DNA from: Ampullimonas aquatilis | GTDB taxonomy: Bacteria; Pseudomonadota; Gammaproteobacteria; Burkholderiales; Burkholderiaceae_D | NCBI RefSeq assembly: GCF_049675895.1 | Contig: NZ_CP183834.1 | Location: forward strand, 2,604,001 to 2,668,000 | DNA: 64,000 bases | Direction: 5' to 3' | Shown: piece by piece, positions 34,079-43,451 of the stretch | How the letters are laid out: each line of letters opens with the position of its first letter | Position numbering within the stretch: position 1 is the stretch's first letter | Translations under genes and position numbers: made by a program | Notes under the pieces: model-generated | What the model was told of the DNA's origin: nothing | Seen by the model: only the letters and a program-made list of their open reading frames with translations | Database searches by the model: none

Positions 34079-35620
34079 TTACTCTGATGGTTGTGGATTG
34101 ACCCGCTCAGTTTTGTCGTGCAGTTTATTCAACGCAGCCAGATAGGCTTTGGCTGAGGCGACAACAATATCCGGATCGGCGCCCACCCCATTGACAATAC
34201 GCCCTCCCTTGGAAAGACGCACGGTCACTTCACCCTGCGCTTCGGTACCCGTGGTGATGGCATTGACTGAATAGAGAATTAACTCGGCACCGCTTTTCAC
34301 CTTGGATTCAATCGCGTTCAATGAGGCGTCAACTGGACCATTGCCATTTGCCTCGGAACTGACTTCGCTGCCACCAATCGAGAATACCACCTTGGCAAAA
34401 GGTCGCTCACCCGTTTCGGAATGCTGCACCAGTGACACGAAACGATGATACTCATTTTCTCCACCTTGCTGCTCTTCAGAAACAATCGCCAAAATATCTT
34501 CATCATAAATATCAGACTTGCGATCGGCCAACTCTTTGAAACGGGCAAATGCCTCATTGACTTCGGTTTCAGAGTCCAGCGAAATACCCAGTTCCTGCAA
34601 ACGCTGTTTGAAAGCGTTACGTCCCGACAACTTGCCCAGCACAATTTTATTAGTACTCCAACCCACATCTTCAGCACGCATGATTTCATAGGTATCGCGC
34701 GCCTTGAGTACGCCATCCTGATGAATGCCCGAAGCATGCGCAAACGCATTGGCACCCACGACGGCCTTGTTGGGCTGCACCACAAAACCGGTAATTTGTG
34801 AAACCAGTTTGGAAGTGGGCACAATCTGAGTGGCATCAATACCAACCTCAACACCAAAATAATCTTTGCGGGTACGTACCGCCATCACAATCTCTTCCAG
34901 CGCCGTATTGCCGGCACGCTCACCAAGACCATTGATGGTGCACTCAATTTGCCGTGCGCCGCCCTTCACCGCCGCCAGCGAGTTTGCCACGGCCATACCC
35001 AAATCATTATGGCAATGCACAGACCAGATTGCTTTGTCAGAGTTAGGAATCCGTTCCCGCAAGGTACGAATCAGATTCATATAGCCTTCCGGCACAGCGT
35101 AGCCAACGGTATCAGGGACATTGATTGTGGTCGCACCCTCTGCGATCACGGCTTCAAGCACGCGACACAAAAAATCCAACTCCGACCGACTACCATCCTC
35201 AGGAGAAAATTCGACATCATCAGTAAACTGACGGGCATAACGCACAGCCAGTTTTGCTTGCTCAAACACCTGCTCTGGTGTCATGCGCAGTTTTTTTTCC
35301 ATATGCAAGGGCGATGTTGCAATAAACGTATGAATACGCTTGCGTGGCGCTGGCGCAATCGCTTCAGCGGCACGGGCAATATCACGATCATTGGCGCGCG
35401 ACAGACTGCATATGGTGGAGTCTTTGATATGTTGGGCAATGGTACGAATCGCCTCAAAATCACCATTTGAACTGGCAGCAAACCCTGCTTCAATCACATC
35501 CACTTTCATTCGCTCAAGCTGACGCGCTATGCGCAGCTTTTCATCACGCGTCATTGATGCGCCCGGGCTTTGTTCGCCATCACGCAAAGTGGTATCAAAT
35601 ATTATGAGTTTGTCTGCCAT
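34079..35620 (-). CDS. leuA: 2-isopropylmalate synthase
   Basis: This 513-residue HMGL-like TIM barrel opens with IIFDTTLRDGEQSPGASM (metal and substrate site). It has WSVHCHNDLGMAVANSLAAV (the HxH metal ligands), NGLGERAGNTALEEI, and the C-terminal regulatory domain (FSIGGSEVSSEANGNGPVDA) that mediates leucine feedback inhibition. It condenses acetyl-CoA and 2-oxoisovalerate, the first leucine step, using the product of the nearby ilv genes. Followed by element copy D. Confidence 0.97.
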   Translation of the reverse strand: MADKLIIFDTTLRDGEQSPGASMTRDEKLRIARQLERMKVDVIEAGFAASSNGDFEAIRTIAQHIKDSTICSLSRANDRDIARAAEAIAPAPRKRIHTFIATSPLHMEKKLRMTPEQVFEQAKLAVRYARQFTDDVEFSPEDGSRSELDFLCRVLEAVIAEGATTINVPDTVGYAVPEGYMNLIRTLRERIPNSDKAIWSVHCHNDLGMAVANSLAAVKGGARQIECTINGLGERAGNTALEEIVMAVRTRKDYFGVEVGIDATQIVPTSKLVSQITGFVVQPNKAVVGANAFAHASGIHQDGVLKARDTYEIMRAEDVGWSTNKIVLGKLSGRNAFKQRLQELGISLDSETEVNEAFARFKELADRKSDIYDEDILAIVSEEQQGGENEYHRFVSLVQHSETGERPFAKVVFSIGGSEVSSEANGNGPVDASLNAIESKVKSGAELILYSVNAITTGTEAQGEVTVRLSKGGRIVNGVGADPDIVVASAKAYLAALNKLHDKTERVNPQPSE

Positions 35621-35640
35621 GATTGGTATTGATTACATGA

Positions 35641-35663
35641 CCGCGTGCCGGAACCACACGCGG
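35641..35663. repeat. GC-rich hairpin upstream of leuA
   Basis: CCGCGTG (35641-35647) and CACGCGG (35657-35663) form a perfect 7-bp stem with a 9-nt loop between the LysM gene and leuA. There is no T-tract in either direction. It might be a weak terminator of the upstream gene or an attenuation stem for leuA; no leader peptide is visible. Confidence 0.45.
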
Positions 35664-35681
35664 AATTATTCAAAAAATCAA

Positions 35682-36158
35682 TTACGCAGGAATACGTAAT
35701 TTCTGTCCGGGATAGATTTTATCGGGATGACTCAGCATGGGACGGTTAGCTTCAAAAATACGGTTGTACTCTGAACCCTTGCCGTAAGCTTTTTCAGCGA
35801 CGGCCCAAAGCGTGTCACCCTTCTCTACGGTATGCCAAGTTGCCTCTTGCGTGGGGGCTTTCACGGTCAACTGATCATCGACTGATGCCACACCATGCAC
35901 ATTACCGCAACACAAAATAATCTTCTCGCGAATTTCTTGTGTGTCCGCCAAACCAGCAACCGTAACCGCACCCACGGCACCATCAACCGTAACGGCCAAA
36001 CCATCGGCATCCAGGCCCATTTTATGAATGTAGTCAACAATCGCTGCACCGGCTGCCTGATTGGCGGCATCTGCCGCACTTGGCTCAGCGGCCTGCGCTT
36101 CGCCATGTCCAAACAATTTTTCACCAGCTTCTTTAATAAAACTCAGCAATCCCATCAT
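35682..36158 (-). CDS. kbp: BON and LysM domain protein (Kbp/YgaU-like)
   Basis: This 158-residue protein has an N-terminal amphipathic stretch, a BON domain at about 38-98 (VTVDGAVGAVTVAGLADTQE) and a LysM domain at about 108-157 (HTVEKGDTLWAVAEKAYGKG, ending IYPGQKLRIP). The architecture equals E. coli Kbp (YgaU), a cytoplasmic potassium-binding protein. No signal peptide is present, supporting that role over wall binding. A second Met immediately follows the first. Confidence 0.88.
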   Translation of the reverse strand: MMGLLSFIKEAGEKLFGHGEAQAAEPSAADAANQAAGAAIVDYIHKMGLDADGLAVTVDGAVGAVTVAGLADTQEIREKIILCCGNVHGVASVDDQLTVKAPTQEATWHTVEKGDTLWAVAEKAYGKGSEYNRIFEANRPMLSHPDKIYPGQKLRIPA

Positions 36159-36189
36159 AGGCTCCTTGTCAAAAGAAAAAATCCCTCAG

Positions 36190-37134
36190 TTACTGAGGTC
36201 CGGATTCATTGTGCGCCGTTTGTGTGTCAGCAGCCAGCCTCTTGTCCTGCCGTTTTTCTTTATTTTGCAAATGCAGTGTCCGCCATGCCCACAACACATA
36301 ACCTGACAAGCTATAAATAATAAATAATCCAAATAAAACCTTGGGTGGATCAGAAGACACCAAAACAAAACCCAGCACGACCAGCAATATTCCCCAAAAC
36401 GGCACATGCTGGCGCCAGGCTAATGATTTACCACTGAAAAACGGTGCATTGGACACCATTGTCAAACCGGCATAGACCGTAATAAACCACGACACAATGG
36501 GAATCACACCCTCACGGATCGGTAGTTTATTATCAATGGCCAACCAGACAAAACCGGCTATCAAGGCAGCCGCCGCCGGGCTCGGCATACCCTGAAAGAA
36601 ACGCTTATCCACCACACCGATATTGGTATTAAAACGGGCCAGTCGCAGTGCCGCACCGGCACAATAAATAAAGGCCGCCAACCAACCCAGCTTGCCAAAA
36701 TCTTTCAGTACCCATTCGTACATCACCAAAGCTGGTGCCACACCAAATGACACCATATCGGCCAGACTGTCATATTGCTCACCAAACGCGCTTTGCGTAT
36801 TGGTCATACGCGCCACACGACCATCCATGCCATCAAACACCATGGCCACAAAAATACCAATCGCGGCATTTTCAAAAACACCATTCATGGCTTGCACAAC
36901 CGCATAAAAACCAAAAAAGAGCGCCGCCGTGGTAATGGCATTAGGCAGGAGATAAATACCTTTACGAGGTGGGCGACGACCATTTTTTGCCGGTGCGACC
37001 AGGTCATCCAGCTCATCAACAAGATCTGCGCCATGAAGACTATCCTCGCCCAACTCAGATCCACTCGGAAAACGCGAGTGTCGAGGAAACTGGGAGACGT
37101 TATTACGCAACTTGCGACGGTTGAAAGTAGCCAT
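36190..37134 (-). CDS. pssA: CDP-diacylglycerol--serine O-phosphatidyltransferase
   Basis: This 314-residue integral membrane enzyme has the CDP-alcohol phosphatidyltransferase motif DGMDGRVAR, eight residues, then GEQYDSLAD. It makes phosphatidylserine from CDP-diacylglycerol and serine. A polar N-terminus of about 60 residues precedes the first helix. ATG 37134 starts 1 bp after the psd stop, so it is coupled to psd, which uses its product. Confidence 0.95.
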   Translation of the reverse strand: MATFNRRKLRNNVSQFPRHSRFPSGSELGEDSLHGADLVDELDDLVAPAKNGRRPPRKGIYLLPNAITTAALFFGFYAVVQAMNGVFENAAIGIFVAMVFDGMDGRVARMTNTQSAFGEQYDSLADMVSFGVAPALVMYEWVLKDFGKLGWLAAFIYCAGAALRLARFNTNIGVVDKRFFQGMPSPAAAALIAGFVWLAIDNKLPIREGVIPIVSWFITVYAGLTMVSNAPFFSGKSLAWRQHVPFWGILLVVLGFVLVSSDPPKVLFGLFIIYSLSGYVLWAWRTLHLQNKEKRQDKRLAADTQTAHNESGPQ

Positions 37135-37135
37135 G

Positions 37136-37810
37136 CTATAAATCAGCCAGAATGGTGGTCGAAGCGGATACTTTATCGCCAATACTCACTCTTGGTCGAG
37201 ATTCTGTTGGCAAATACACGTCGACTCTTGAGCCAAAACGAATAAAACCATAACGCTGCCCTCTCGATAGCTGTTCACCCGGTTTCACATAACAAAGAAT
37301 CCGGCGCGCAATCAAACCAGCGACCTGCACGCTGGTTACCATCACATTGTCCGGTGTCTTGATCACAATGGCATTACGCTCGTTTTCCAACGAAGCCTTA
37401 TCCAGATCAGCATTGACAAATTTGCCGGGAAAATACTGAACAGTTTGAATCTGACCATCTACCGGGGCACGGTTGGAATGCACATTAAACACATTCATAA
37501 AGACACTGATTTTCAAAGCAGGTCGATTTGCATAAGGATCTTGCGTGGTCTCAATTGCCACAATACGGCCATCAGCCGGTGATAGAACAATGCCAGCCTC
37601 AGCCGGAATCGGCCGCGCAGGATCACGAAAAAACTGCACAACAAAAAGAACAATAATCCAGAATGGCAAGGCCCACATCAAACCACATGACCAACTGACC
37701 AGCAGTGCCAGGACAAATGAAATGCCAATGAAAGGCCAGCCTTCTTTGGCCAGAATGGGATGAGGATATGCAGTTGTCATGCGTGCTTGCTTGTTTTGGT
37801 TATCGGACAT
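37136..37810 (-). CDS. psd: Phosphatidylserine decarboxylase proenzyme (short type)
   Basis: This 224-residue protein has an N-terminal transmembrane segment and the motif RFGSRVDVYLP, where self-cleavage between Gly and Ser would create the pyruvoyl group. FMNVFNVHSNRAPVDG is also typical of the short form. It converts phosphatidylserine to phosphatidylethanolamine. Its ATG lies inside the last codons of the upstream SIMPL gene (11-bp overlap). Confidence 0.95.
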   Translation of the reverse strand: MSDNQNKQARMTTAYPHPILAKEGWPFIGISFVLALLVSWSCGLMWALPFWIIVLFVVQFFRDPARPIPAEAGIVLSPADGRIVAIETTQDPYANRPALKISVFMNVFNVHSNRAPVDGQIQTVQYFPGKFVNADLDKASLENERNAIVIKTPDNVMVTSVQVAGLIARRILCYVKPGEQLSRGQRYGFIRFGSRVDVYLPTESRPRVSIGDKVSASTTILADL

Positions 37811-38546
37811 GAATTGTAGCCATAAATGACAGGCTTTCCGTAGTTTCTCCTGGAGTCAGACTTGGTTCACTGACTTCCTTGGCGTCCATTATGGCCGAAC
37901 TACGCATCAGCATGGGAGCTGGACGCGGCTGGTCGATGGGATTTCTCATATTGCTCAGATCCATACGAATCACATTCGCATCTTTTTCACTCTTGCCCAT
38001 GGCTTGGGTGATGTAGGCGATCTTGCTTTTAAGATCTGCATAGGCACTGCTAAATAGTTGTGCATCCAGTCTTTTACGCGTCGCGGCGGCCAATCTGAAA
38101 GTGACACTTTCCAATGCCAGCGTTGACTGGGCTTTGGCCACCATCTCCGGAGCCTTCAAGACCTTGGCAGAAATCATCTGAACTGTCTGCCTGATTCGCC
38201 AAGCCACAATCTTGCGCTGATCATTACCACCATAAATCGGATAAGTGAAATAGGTCGTCGTTTTGACTTCAGCCTCACGATCCAATGATTTGAGTGTCTC
38301 CACAGCGTCTTTGACTTTCTGATTGATTGAACTGGCCGCCTTGGCCTTATCGGCTTCCTGTTGCTCCAAATAAAAGGTCAGTACGACTTCATCGTTAGGT
38401 AATATCAACTCGCTCGAAGCAGTCAGTAAAACCTCAGTCCCTGCAGGTATCGCATCAGAAACCAGCTGATCTTTGGCTTGGATCGTGGTTTGACAAATCA
38501 GTAACAATAAACCAATTATCAATTGACGCATAAATAATAGGCGCAT
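37800..38546 (-). CDS. SIMPL (DUF541) domain secreted protein
   Basis: This 248-residue protein has a signal peptide (MRLLFMRQLIIGLLLLICQT, cleavage near QAKD) followed by a SIMPL/DUF541 domain with VLTFYLEQQEADKAKAASSI and VAWRIRQTVQMISAK. Family members are periplasmic or outer-membrane oligomers of unclear role, including oxidative-stress protein BP26. ATG 38546 follows GGAGA; the upstream in-frame region overlaps a terminator and is rejected. It overlaps psd by 11 bp, so it is probably in the same transcript. Confidence 0.85.
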   Translation of the reverse strand: MRLLFMRQLIIGLLLLICQTTIQAKDQLVSDAIPAGTEVLLTASSELILPNDEVVLTFYLEQQEADKAKAASSINQKVKDAVETLKSLDREAEVKTTTYFTYPIYGGNDQRKIVAWRIRQTVQMISAKVLKAPEMVAKAQSTLALESVTFRLAAATRKRLDAQLFSSAYADLKSKIAYITQAMGKSEKDANVIRMDLSNMRNPIDQPRPAPMLMRSSAIMDAKEVSEPSLTPGETTESLSFMATIHVR

Positions 38547-38561
38547 AAATATCTCCAATCT

Positions 38562-38602
38562 GACAAAACAAAATGCCGCTTGCAGCAGACCCGCAAGCGG
38601 CA
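38562..38602 (-). terminator. Terminator of the ilvBHC operon
   Basis: On the minus strand TGCCGCTTGC pairs with GCAAGCGGCA (10 bp) around a 9-nt loop and is followed by TTTTGTTTTG. It lies 30 bp after the ilvC stop. Confidence 0.88.
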
Positions 38603-38632
38603 CGGTAGGCATTGGAATACCTAAGACCAGTT

Positions 38633-39646
38633 TTAGTTCTTGCTTTGGTCAACCAGTTTGTTTTTCTTGATCCAAGGCATCATGGCGCGCAGTTTTTCGC
38701 CGACTTGCTCAATTGGATGCTCTGCGGTCAAACGACGACGTGACAACAGCGTCGGGGCACCAGCACGGTTTTCCAAAATGAAGCTCTTGGCATATTCACC
38801 GGTCTGAATGTCTTTCAGGCATTGGCGCATCGCGTCTTTGGTAGCCTCAGTCACAACACGTGGACCAGTCACATATTCACCGTACTCGGCGTTATTGGAA
38901 ATTGAATAATTCATGTTGGCGATACCGCCTTCATAAATCAGGTCAACAATCAATTTGAGTTCATGCAAGCACTCAAAATAAGCCATTTCTGGGGCATAAC
39001 CAGCTTCTGTCAGCGTCTCAAAACCGGCCTTGATCAGTTCAACCGCACCACCGCACAACACAGCCTGTTCACCAAACAAATCGGTTTCAGTTTCTTCGCG
39101 GAAGTTGGTTTCAATGATACCGGCACGACCACCACCATTGGCAGCAGCATAGGACAAGGCGATATCACGGGCACTGCCTGATTTATCTTGATAAACAGCA
39201 ATCAGATGTGGCACACCGCCACCCTGTGTGTAAGTACCACGAACAGTATGGCCAGGTGCTTTGGGCGCAATCATGATCACATCAATGTCGTTACGGGGAA
39301 TCACCTGACCGTAATGAACATTAAAGCCATGCGCAAATGCCAGTGCAGAACCTTTTTTCAGATTAGGTGCAATCTGTTTGTAGACTTCAGCAATGTTTTC
39401 GTCTGGCAACAAAATCATGACGATGTCAGCATCTTTCACTGCTTCGTCCACTTCCTTGACTGTCAAACCGGCATTGGCGGCCTTATCCCAGGAAGCACCG
39501 CCTTTACGCAGACCGACAGTAACTTTGACACCAGAATCATGCAGGTTTTGTGCATGCGCATGGCCTTGTGAACCATAACCAATAATTGTGACGTTCTTGC
39601 CTTTTACCAGACTCAGGTCGGCGTCTTTATCGTAAAAAACTTTCAT
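38633..39646 (-). CDS. ilvC: Ketol-acid reductoisomerase (class I)
   Basis: This 337-residue enzyme has the Rossmann motif IIGYGSQGHAHAQNLHDSG followed by RKGGASW (NADPH phosphate binding). It also has the catalytic region ETNFREETETDLFGEQAVLC with the metal-binding acids and a single knotted C-terminal domain. It converts acetolactate to dihydroxyisovalerate. It is the last gene of ilvBHC, 101 bp after ilvH. Confidence 0.97.
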   Translation of the reverse strand: MKVFYDKDADLSLVKGKNVTIIGYGSQGHAHAQNLHDSGVKVTVGLRKGGASWDKAANAGLTVKEVDEAVKDADIVMILLPDENIAEVYKQIAPNLKKGSALAFAHGFNVHYGQVIPRNDIDVIMIAPKAPGHTVRGTYTQGGGVPHLIAVYQDKSGSARDIALSYAAANGGGRAGIIETNFREETETDLFGEQAVLCGGAVELIKAGFETLTEAGYAPEMAYFECLHELKLIVDLIYEGGIANMNYSISNNAEYGEYVTGPRVVTEATKDAMRQCLKDIQTGEYAKSFILENRAGAPTLLSRRRLTAEHPIEQVGEKLRAMMPWIKKNKLVDQSKN

Positions 39647-39747
39647 GTTATTCCTCTTTATGAATATCTTGACTTGAGTGAAATGAAAAATTAAATGAGA
39701 CTTCCTCGTGACTTTTGCTCACTCAGCAAAGCCACTCATTCATTTGC

Positions 39748-40239
39748 TTAAACCTTGAGAATCCGCTCACCACGACCAATGCCAGAACCGCCAGTACGTA
39801 CTGTTTCCAAAATAGCAGTTCGGTCAATCGACTCGATAAAGGCATCCAGCTTGGCCTTGTTACCAGTCAGCTCAATCGTGTAAGTTTTTTCGGTGACATC
39901 AATAATACGACCACGAAAAATATCCGTAGTACGCTTGATTTCCTCACGCTCTTTACCAACGGCACGCACCTTGATCAACATCAACTCACGTTCAATGTGA
40001 TTACCCTCGGTCAGGTCGACTACCTTAACAACTGCGACCAGACGATTCAGATGTTTGGTGATTTGTTCAATGACGTCTTCCGAACCCGAAGTAACAATCG
40101 TCATGCGTGACAATGAAGCATCTTCAGTCGGAGCAACTGTTAAAGTTTCAATGTTATAGCCACGGGCAGCAAAGAGTCCTACTACTGCTGCGAGCGCGCC
40201 GGGCTCGTTTTCCAGCAATACAGAAATGATATGTCGCAT
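39748..40239 (-). CDS. ilvH: Acetolactate synthase small (regulatory) subunit
   Basis: This 163-residue protein has an N-terminal ACT domain (MRHIISVLLENEPGALAAVV, with GLFAARGYNIETL) and the C-terminal regulatory domain (LDAFIESIDRTAILETVRTG). It binds valine and confers feedback inhibition on the catalytic subunit. It starts 97 bp after the ilvB stop. Confidence 0.96.
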   Translation of the reverse strand: MRHIISVLLENEPGALAAVVGLFAARGYNIETLTVAPTEDASLSRMTIVTSGSEDVIEQITKHLNRLVAVVKVVDLTEGNHIERELMLIKVRAVGKEREEIKRTTDIFRGRIIDVTEKTYTIELTGNKAKLDAFIESIDRTAILETVRTGGSGIGRGERILKV

Positions 40240-40336
40240 AGTGTTGTTTTCTAATAACTATTGGAGAAGGTCTGATAGAACAACGATCAACATGCCAATC
40301 ACTTGCCCCGACTAGTCAGACAGGGCAAGCAATCGA

Positions 40337-42097
40337 TCAAAGATCCTCAGAACCTAGCAGCATTTCCGTAATTCCCTTACCTGCCTTGACCATTGGCCAG
40401 ACGTTTTCGGTAGGATCAGTCTGGAAATCGATAAAGACTGTTTTATCTTTCAGTCGAATTGCCTCTTTCAAGGCATCTTCCACATCAGCAGTCTTCTCAA
40501 TACGCATCCCCACGTGGCCATAAGCTTCGGCCAATTTGACAAAGTCTGGCAAGGCATCCATATATGAACTGGAATAACGACCACTGTACTCAATCTGTTG
40601 CCACTGTCTCACCATACCCAAATAGCGGTTATTGAGTGACAGCACCTTGACCGGGGTGTTGTATTGCAGACAGGTCGACAATTCTTGCAGACACATCTGA
40701 ATACTGCCTTCACCAGTGATACAAAACACATCCGAATCTGGATGCGCCATCTTCACACCCATCGCATACGGCAAGCCCACGCCCATCGTGCCCAGTCCAC
40801 CCGAGTTGATCCAACGACGTGGCTTGTCAAAACGGTAGAACTGCGCAGCCCACATCTGGTGCTGGCCGACATCAGAGGTAATGAAAGCGTCGCCCTTGGT
40901 CAGCTCCCAGAGTTTCTCAACCACATATTGCGGCTTGATGACTTCTGAGGTGCGATCATATTTAAGGCAATCGCGTTTGCGCCATTCATTGATTTGAGAC
41001 CACCAATTGGCGACACGCGCTGGCTCGGCCTTATGACCAGCCGCATCCATCTGCGCCAACAGTTCGACGAGTACATCCTTCAGATTGCCAACGATAGGTA
41101 CATCAACCTTGACTCGCTTGGAAATGGAAGAGGGATCAATATCGATATGAATGATCTTGCGCGCGATCTGACCAAAATGCTTGGGATTACCAATCACCCG
41201 ATCATCAAAACGCGCGCCTACAGCCAGCAGCACATCACAGTTCTGCATCGCCATATTGGCTTCGTAAGTACCGTGCATGCCTGGCATACCCACAAACAAA
41301 TCGCTACTGGCGCGATATCCACCCAGCCCCATCAAGGTATTGGTACATGGAAAGCCCAGGCGATCGACCAAGGCATTCAACTCTTTGGATGCATCGGCCA
41401 AAATAACACCACCACCGGTATAAATCATCGGCCGCTCTGCCGACATCAACAAGGACAGTGCCTTGCGAATCTGACCAGCATGACCCTTGCCAACCGGCGC
41501 ATACGAGCGCATTTCAATGGTTTTGGGATAGTCAAAAGCACACTTGGCAATCGACACATCCTTGGGAATATCCACCAGAACTGGCCCAGGACGACCGGTT
41601 TTGGCAATATAGAAAGCTTTTTTAATGGTGCTCGCCAGATCACGCACATCCTTGACCAGGAAGTTGTGCTTGACGATTGGACGGGTAATACCCACCGCAT
41701 CGACTTCCTGGAAAGCATCCAGACCAATCGCAGGCGTTGGTACTTGACCAGAAATGATCACGACCGGAATGGAATCCAGATAAGCTGTAGCAATACCAGT
41801 TACCGCATTGGTGATGCCAGGCCCGGAAGTCACCAGACAGACACCGACCTGATCGGTGGAACGTGCATAGCCGTCAGCTGCGTGAATCGCACCCTGCTCA
41901 TGACGTACCAAAATATGCTGAATAGAATCCTGCTTGTAGAGTGCGTCATAAATATAGAGCACTGCACCGCCGGGATAACCGAAAATATGTTTGACGCCCT
42001 CTGCCTGTAAACATTTGACCAGGATTTCCGAGCCATTGAGCTCGGCAGGGACTTGTGACGAAGGATTAAGCGAGAATTCCGCGCTGTTGATTTCCAT
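40337..42097 (-). CDS. ilvB: Acetolactate synthase large subunit
   Basis: This 586-residue ThDP enzyme has the activating Glu in HEQGAIHAADGYARS, an FAD-binding middle domain, and the ThDP/Mg motif GEGSIQMCLQELSTCLQYNT, ending NNRYLGM. It forms acetolactate or acetohydroxybutyrate from pyruvate, the first common step of Val/Leu/Ile synthesis. Promoter and leader lie upstream at 42098-42268. The biosynthetic AHAS type is indicated by the adjacent small subunit. Confidence 0.97.
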   Translation of the reverse strand: MEINSAEFSLNPSSQVPAELNGSEILVKCLQAEGVKHIFGYPGGAVLYIYDALYKQDSIQHILVRHEQGAIHAADGYARSTDQVGVCLVTSGPGITNAVTGIATAYLDSIPVVIISGQVPTPAIGLDAFQEVDAVGITRPIVKHNFLVKDVRDLASTIKKAFYIAKTGRPGPVLVDIPKDVSIAKCAFDYPKTIEMRSYAPVGKGHAGQIRKALSLLMSAERPMIYTGGGVILADASKELNALVDRLGFPCTNTLMGLGGYRASSDLFVGMPGMHGTYEANMAMQNCDVLLAVGARFDDRVIGNPKHFGQIARKIIHIDIDPSSISKRVKVDVPIVGNLKDVLVELLAQMDAAGHKAEPARVANWWSQINEWRKRDCLKYDRTSEVIKPQYVVEKLWELTKGDAFITSDVGQHQMWAAQFYRFDKPRRWINSGGLGTMGVGLPYAMGVKMAHPDSDVFCITGEGSIQMCLQELSTCLQYNTPVKVLSLNNRYLGMVRQWQQIEYSGRYSSSYMDALPDFVKLAEAYGHVGMRIEKTADVEDALKEAIRLKDKTVFIDFQTDPTENVWPMVKAGKGITEMLLGSEDL

Positions 42098-42104
42098 ACG
42101 ACAG

Positions 42105-42233
42105 ACCTTTCGAATTTTCTGAAGAAAAATGATCGGGTGCTCTTTGCCACGATTGTGTCGAGGGTCCGAGCGTGCGCGTCTTCATGACAGGTGCACTGAT
42201 AGACAACACCATAATTAAGACTTAAACGGGTAA
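42105..42233 (-). promoter_or_regulatory. ilvB leader region
   Basis: This is the predicted roughly 136-nt untranslated leader between the ilvB promoter and its ATG. It contains a short frame starting at ATG 42210 (MVLSISAPVMKTRTL...) of about 48 codons that runs past the ilvB start, and several GC-rich segments that could pair. Candidate cis-regulation; Rfam describes ilvH and ilvB-OMG RNA motifs upstream of such genes, but I cannot test membership here. Confidence 0.35.
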
Positions 42234-42239
42234 TCCGTA

Positions 42240-42268
42240 ACAATATAGCTTTCGGGTGGTGCGGTCAA
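42240..42268 (-). promoter_or_regulatory. Sigma-70 promoter of ilvBHC
   Basis: On the minus strand TTGACC (42263-42268), a 17-bp spacer and TATTGT (42240-42245) form a good sigma-70 promoter, placing the start of transcription near 42233 and giving a long leader before ilvB. Confidence 0.7.
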
Positions 42269-42381
42269 GAAATTTGCGTTTTTCAGTATGCTTAGCTCTA
42301 TTTTCAGCATTTTTCTGGGCTATTTATGCAGATTTTTGTTAGGATTCGACACCTTTTGCTTCTATACACATAATCCGATTC

Positions 42382-42954
42382 ATGGCCACAGACCGAGAAC
42401 TGTCCGATTTTTTAGCCTCCGTAGAGCGCCGCGCCTTTAAGCAGGCCCTGTACGCTGTACGCGAAGAAGCTTCGGCACTGGATGTGGTGCAGGACGCCAT
42501 GATCAAACTGGCAGAAAACTACGGCGACAAACCGCCTGCTGAATTACCCATGCTGTTTCAGCGAATTTTGCAAAACACGATTCATGATTTCTTTCGCCGT
42601 CAAAAGGTGAGAAATACCTGGGTAACGCTGTTTTCCAATATGTTTGGCGGTAATAATGATGACAGCGATGACCAGGATCCACTAGAAATTCTGGAAGCCG
42701 CCGATGGCACACGCATGGCCGAAAGTAGTGCCGATCAGGTTGAGCGCGACCAAACTCTGCAAATCATTGAAAATGAAGTACAAAAATTACCTTTGCGTCA
42801 ACGCCAGGCTTTTGTCATGCGTTATTGGGAGGAACTGGATGTGGCTGAAACGGCTGCCGCCATGGGTTGCTCCGAAGGGAGCGTGAAGACTCATTGCTCG
42901 CGCGCCACACAGGCACTGGCTACCGCACTCAAAGCTAAAGGAATCACCTTATGA
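42382..42954 (+). CDS. ECF-type RNA polymerase sigma factor
   Basis: This 190-residue sigma-70 family protein has region 2 at about residues 10-75 (ASALDVVQDAMIKLAENYGD, ending HDFFRRQKV) and region 4 at about 136-185 (LPLRQRQAFVMRYWEELDVA, then MGCSEGSVKTHCSRA). An acidic linker separates them. It is divergent from ilvB and first in an operon with DUF3619, DUF3106, RDD and hydrolase genes, an arrangement conserved in Burkholderiales. The DUF3619 partner, with one membrane helix, may be its anti-sigma factor (inference). Confidence 0.93.
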   Translation: MATDRELSDFLASVERRAFKQALYAVREEASALDVVQDAMIKLAENYGDKPPAELPMLFQRILQNTIHDFFRRQKVRNTWVTLFSNMFGGNNDDSDDQDPLEILEAADGTRMAESSADQVERDQTLQIIENEVQKLPLRQRQAFVMRYWEELDVAETAAAMGCSEGSVKTHCSRATQALATALKAKGITL

Positions 42955-43451
42955 ACCCGACTTCAATGGAAAACCGGCGTTCCGCTGCCGCATGGGAACC
43001 CGAATTCGATATATTTACTGAACGCCAGCTTGGTGAAAAAATTCGCCAGGTATTGGATGACAGTGCATCATCGCTGCCGCCCACCATCAGCCAAAAACTC
43101 GCTAAGGCACGCCAGGAAGCCATCAGCCGCAAACGCTCGTCCGGTTTAACGGTTGACCTGTTGCAAACACAACTGGCTGGCAATAGTGGTCGCTCATCTG
43201 GTTCGTCAACAGGTGGCTGGTTTGGCAAGCTGGGTTTTGCGATTCCAGTGTTATTGCTGGCTTGTACTTTACTGATCGTTCAGGACTGGGGTGAAATGGA
43301 TGCGGCTGACGAAGCGGCGGATATTGACACTGCCCTCCTGTCGGACGAGTTGCCCATTGATGCCTATATGGATCGCGGCTTCACCTCATTTTTAAATACG
43401 GCTGATCAGCCATCTGCTGGTACGGCCAAAGCTTCTGGACAGGATCTGTAA
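42951..43451 (+). CDS. DUF3619 family single-pass membrane protein
   Basis: This 166-residue protein has a soluble N-terminus with a helical motif (TERQLGEKIRQVLDDSASSL), one transmembrane helix at about 94-111 and an acidic periplasmic tail (DWGEMDAADEAADIDTALLS). The start overlaps the sigma gene stop by ATGA. Topology and position resemble membrane anti-sigma factors, but no zinc-type anti-sigma motif is present. Function unproved. Confidence 0.85.
   Translation: MNPTSMENRRSAAAWEPEFDIFTERQLGEKIRQVLDDSASSLPPTISQKLAKARQEAISRKRSSGLTVDLLQTQLAGNSGRSSGSSTGGWFGKLGFAIPVLLLACTLLIVQDWGEMDAADEAADIDTALLSDELPIDAYMDRGFTSFLNTADQPSAGTAKASGQDL

Noticed and set aside
40994..42010. 338-codon open frame on the plus strand
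   Set aside because: It lies entirely antisense to ilvB, has no family features and odd composition; a shadow of the real gene.
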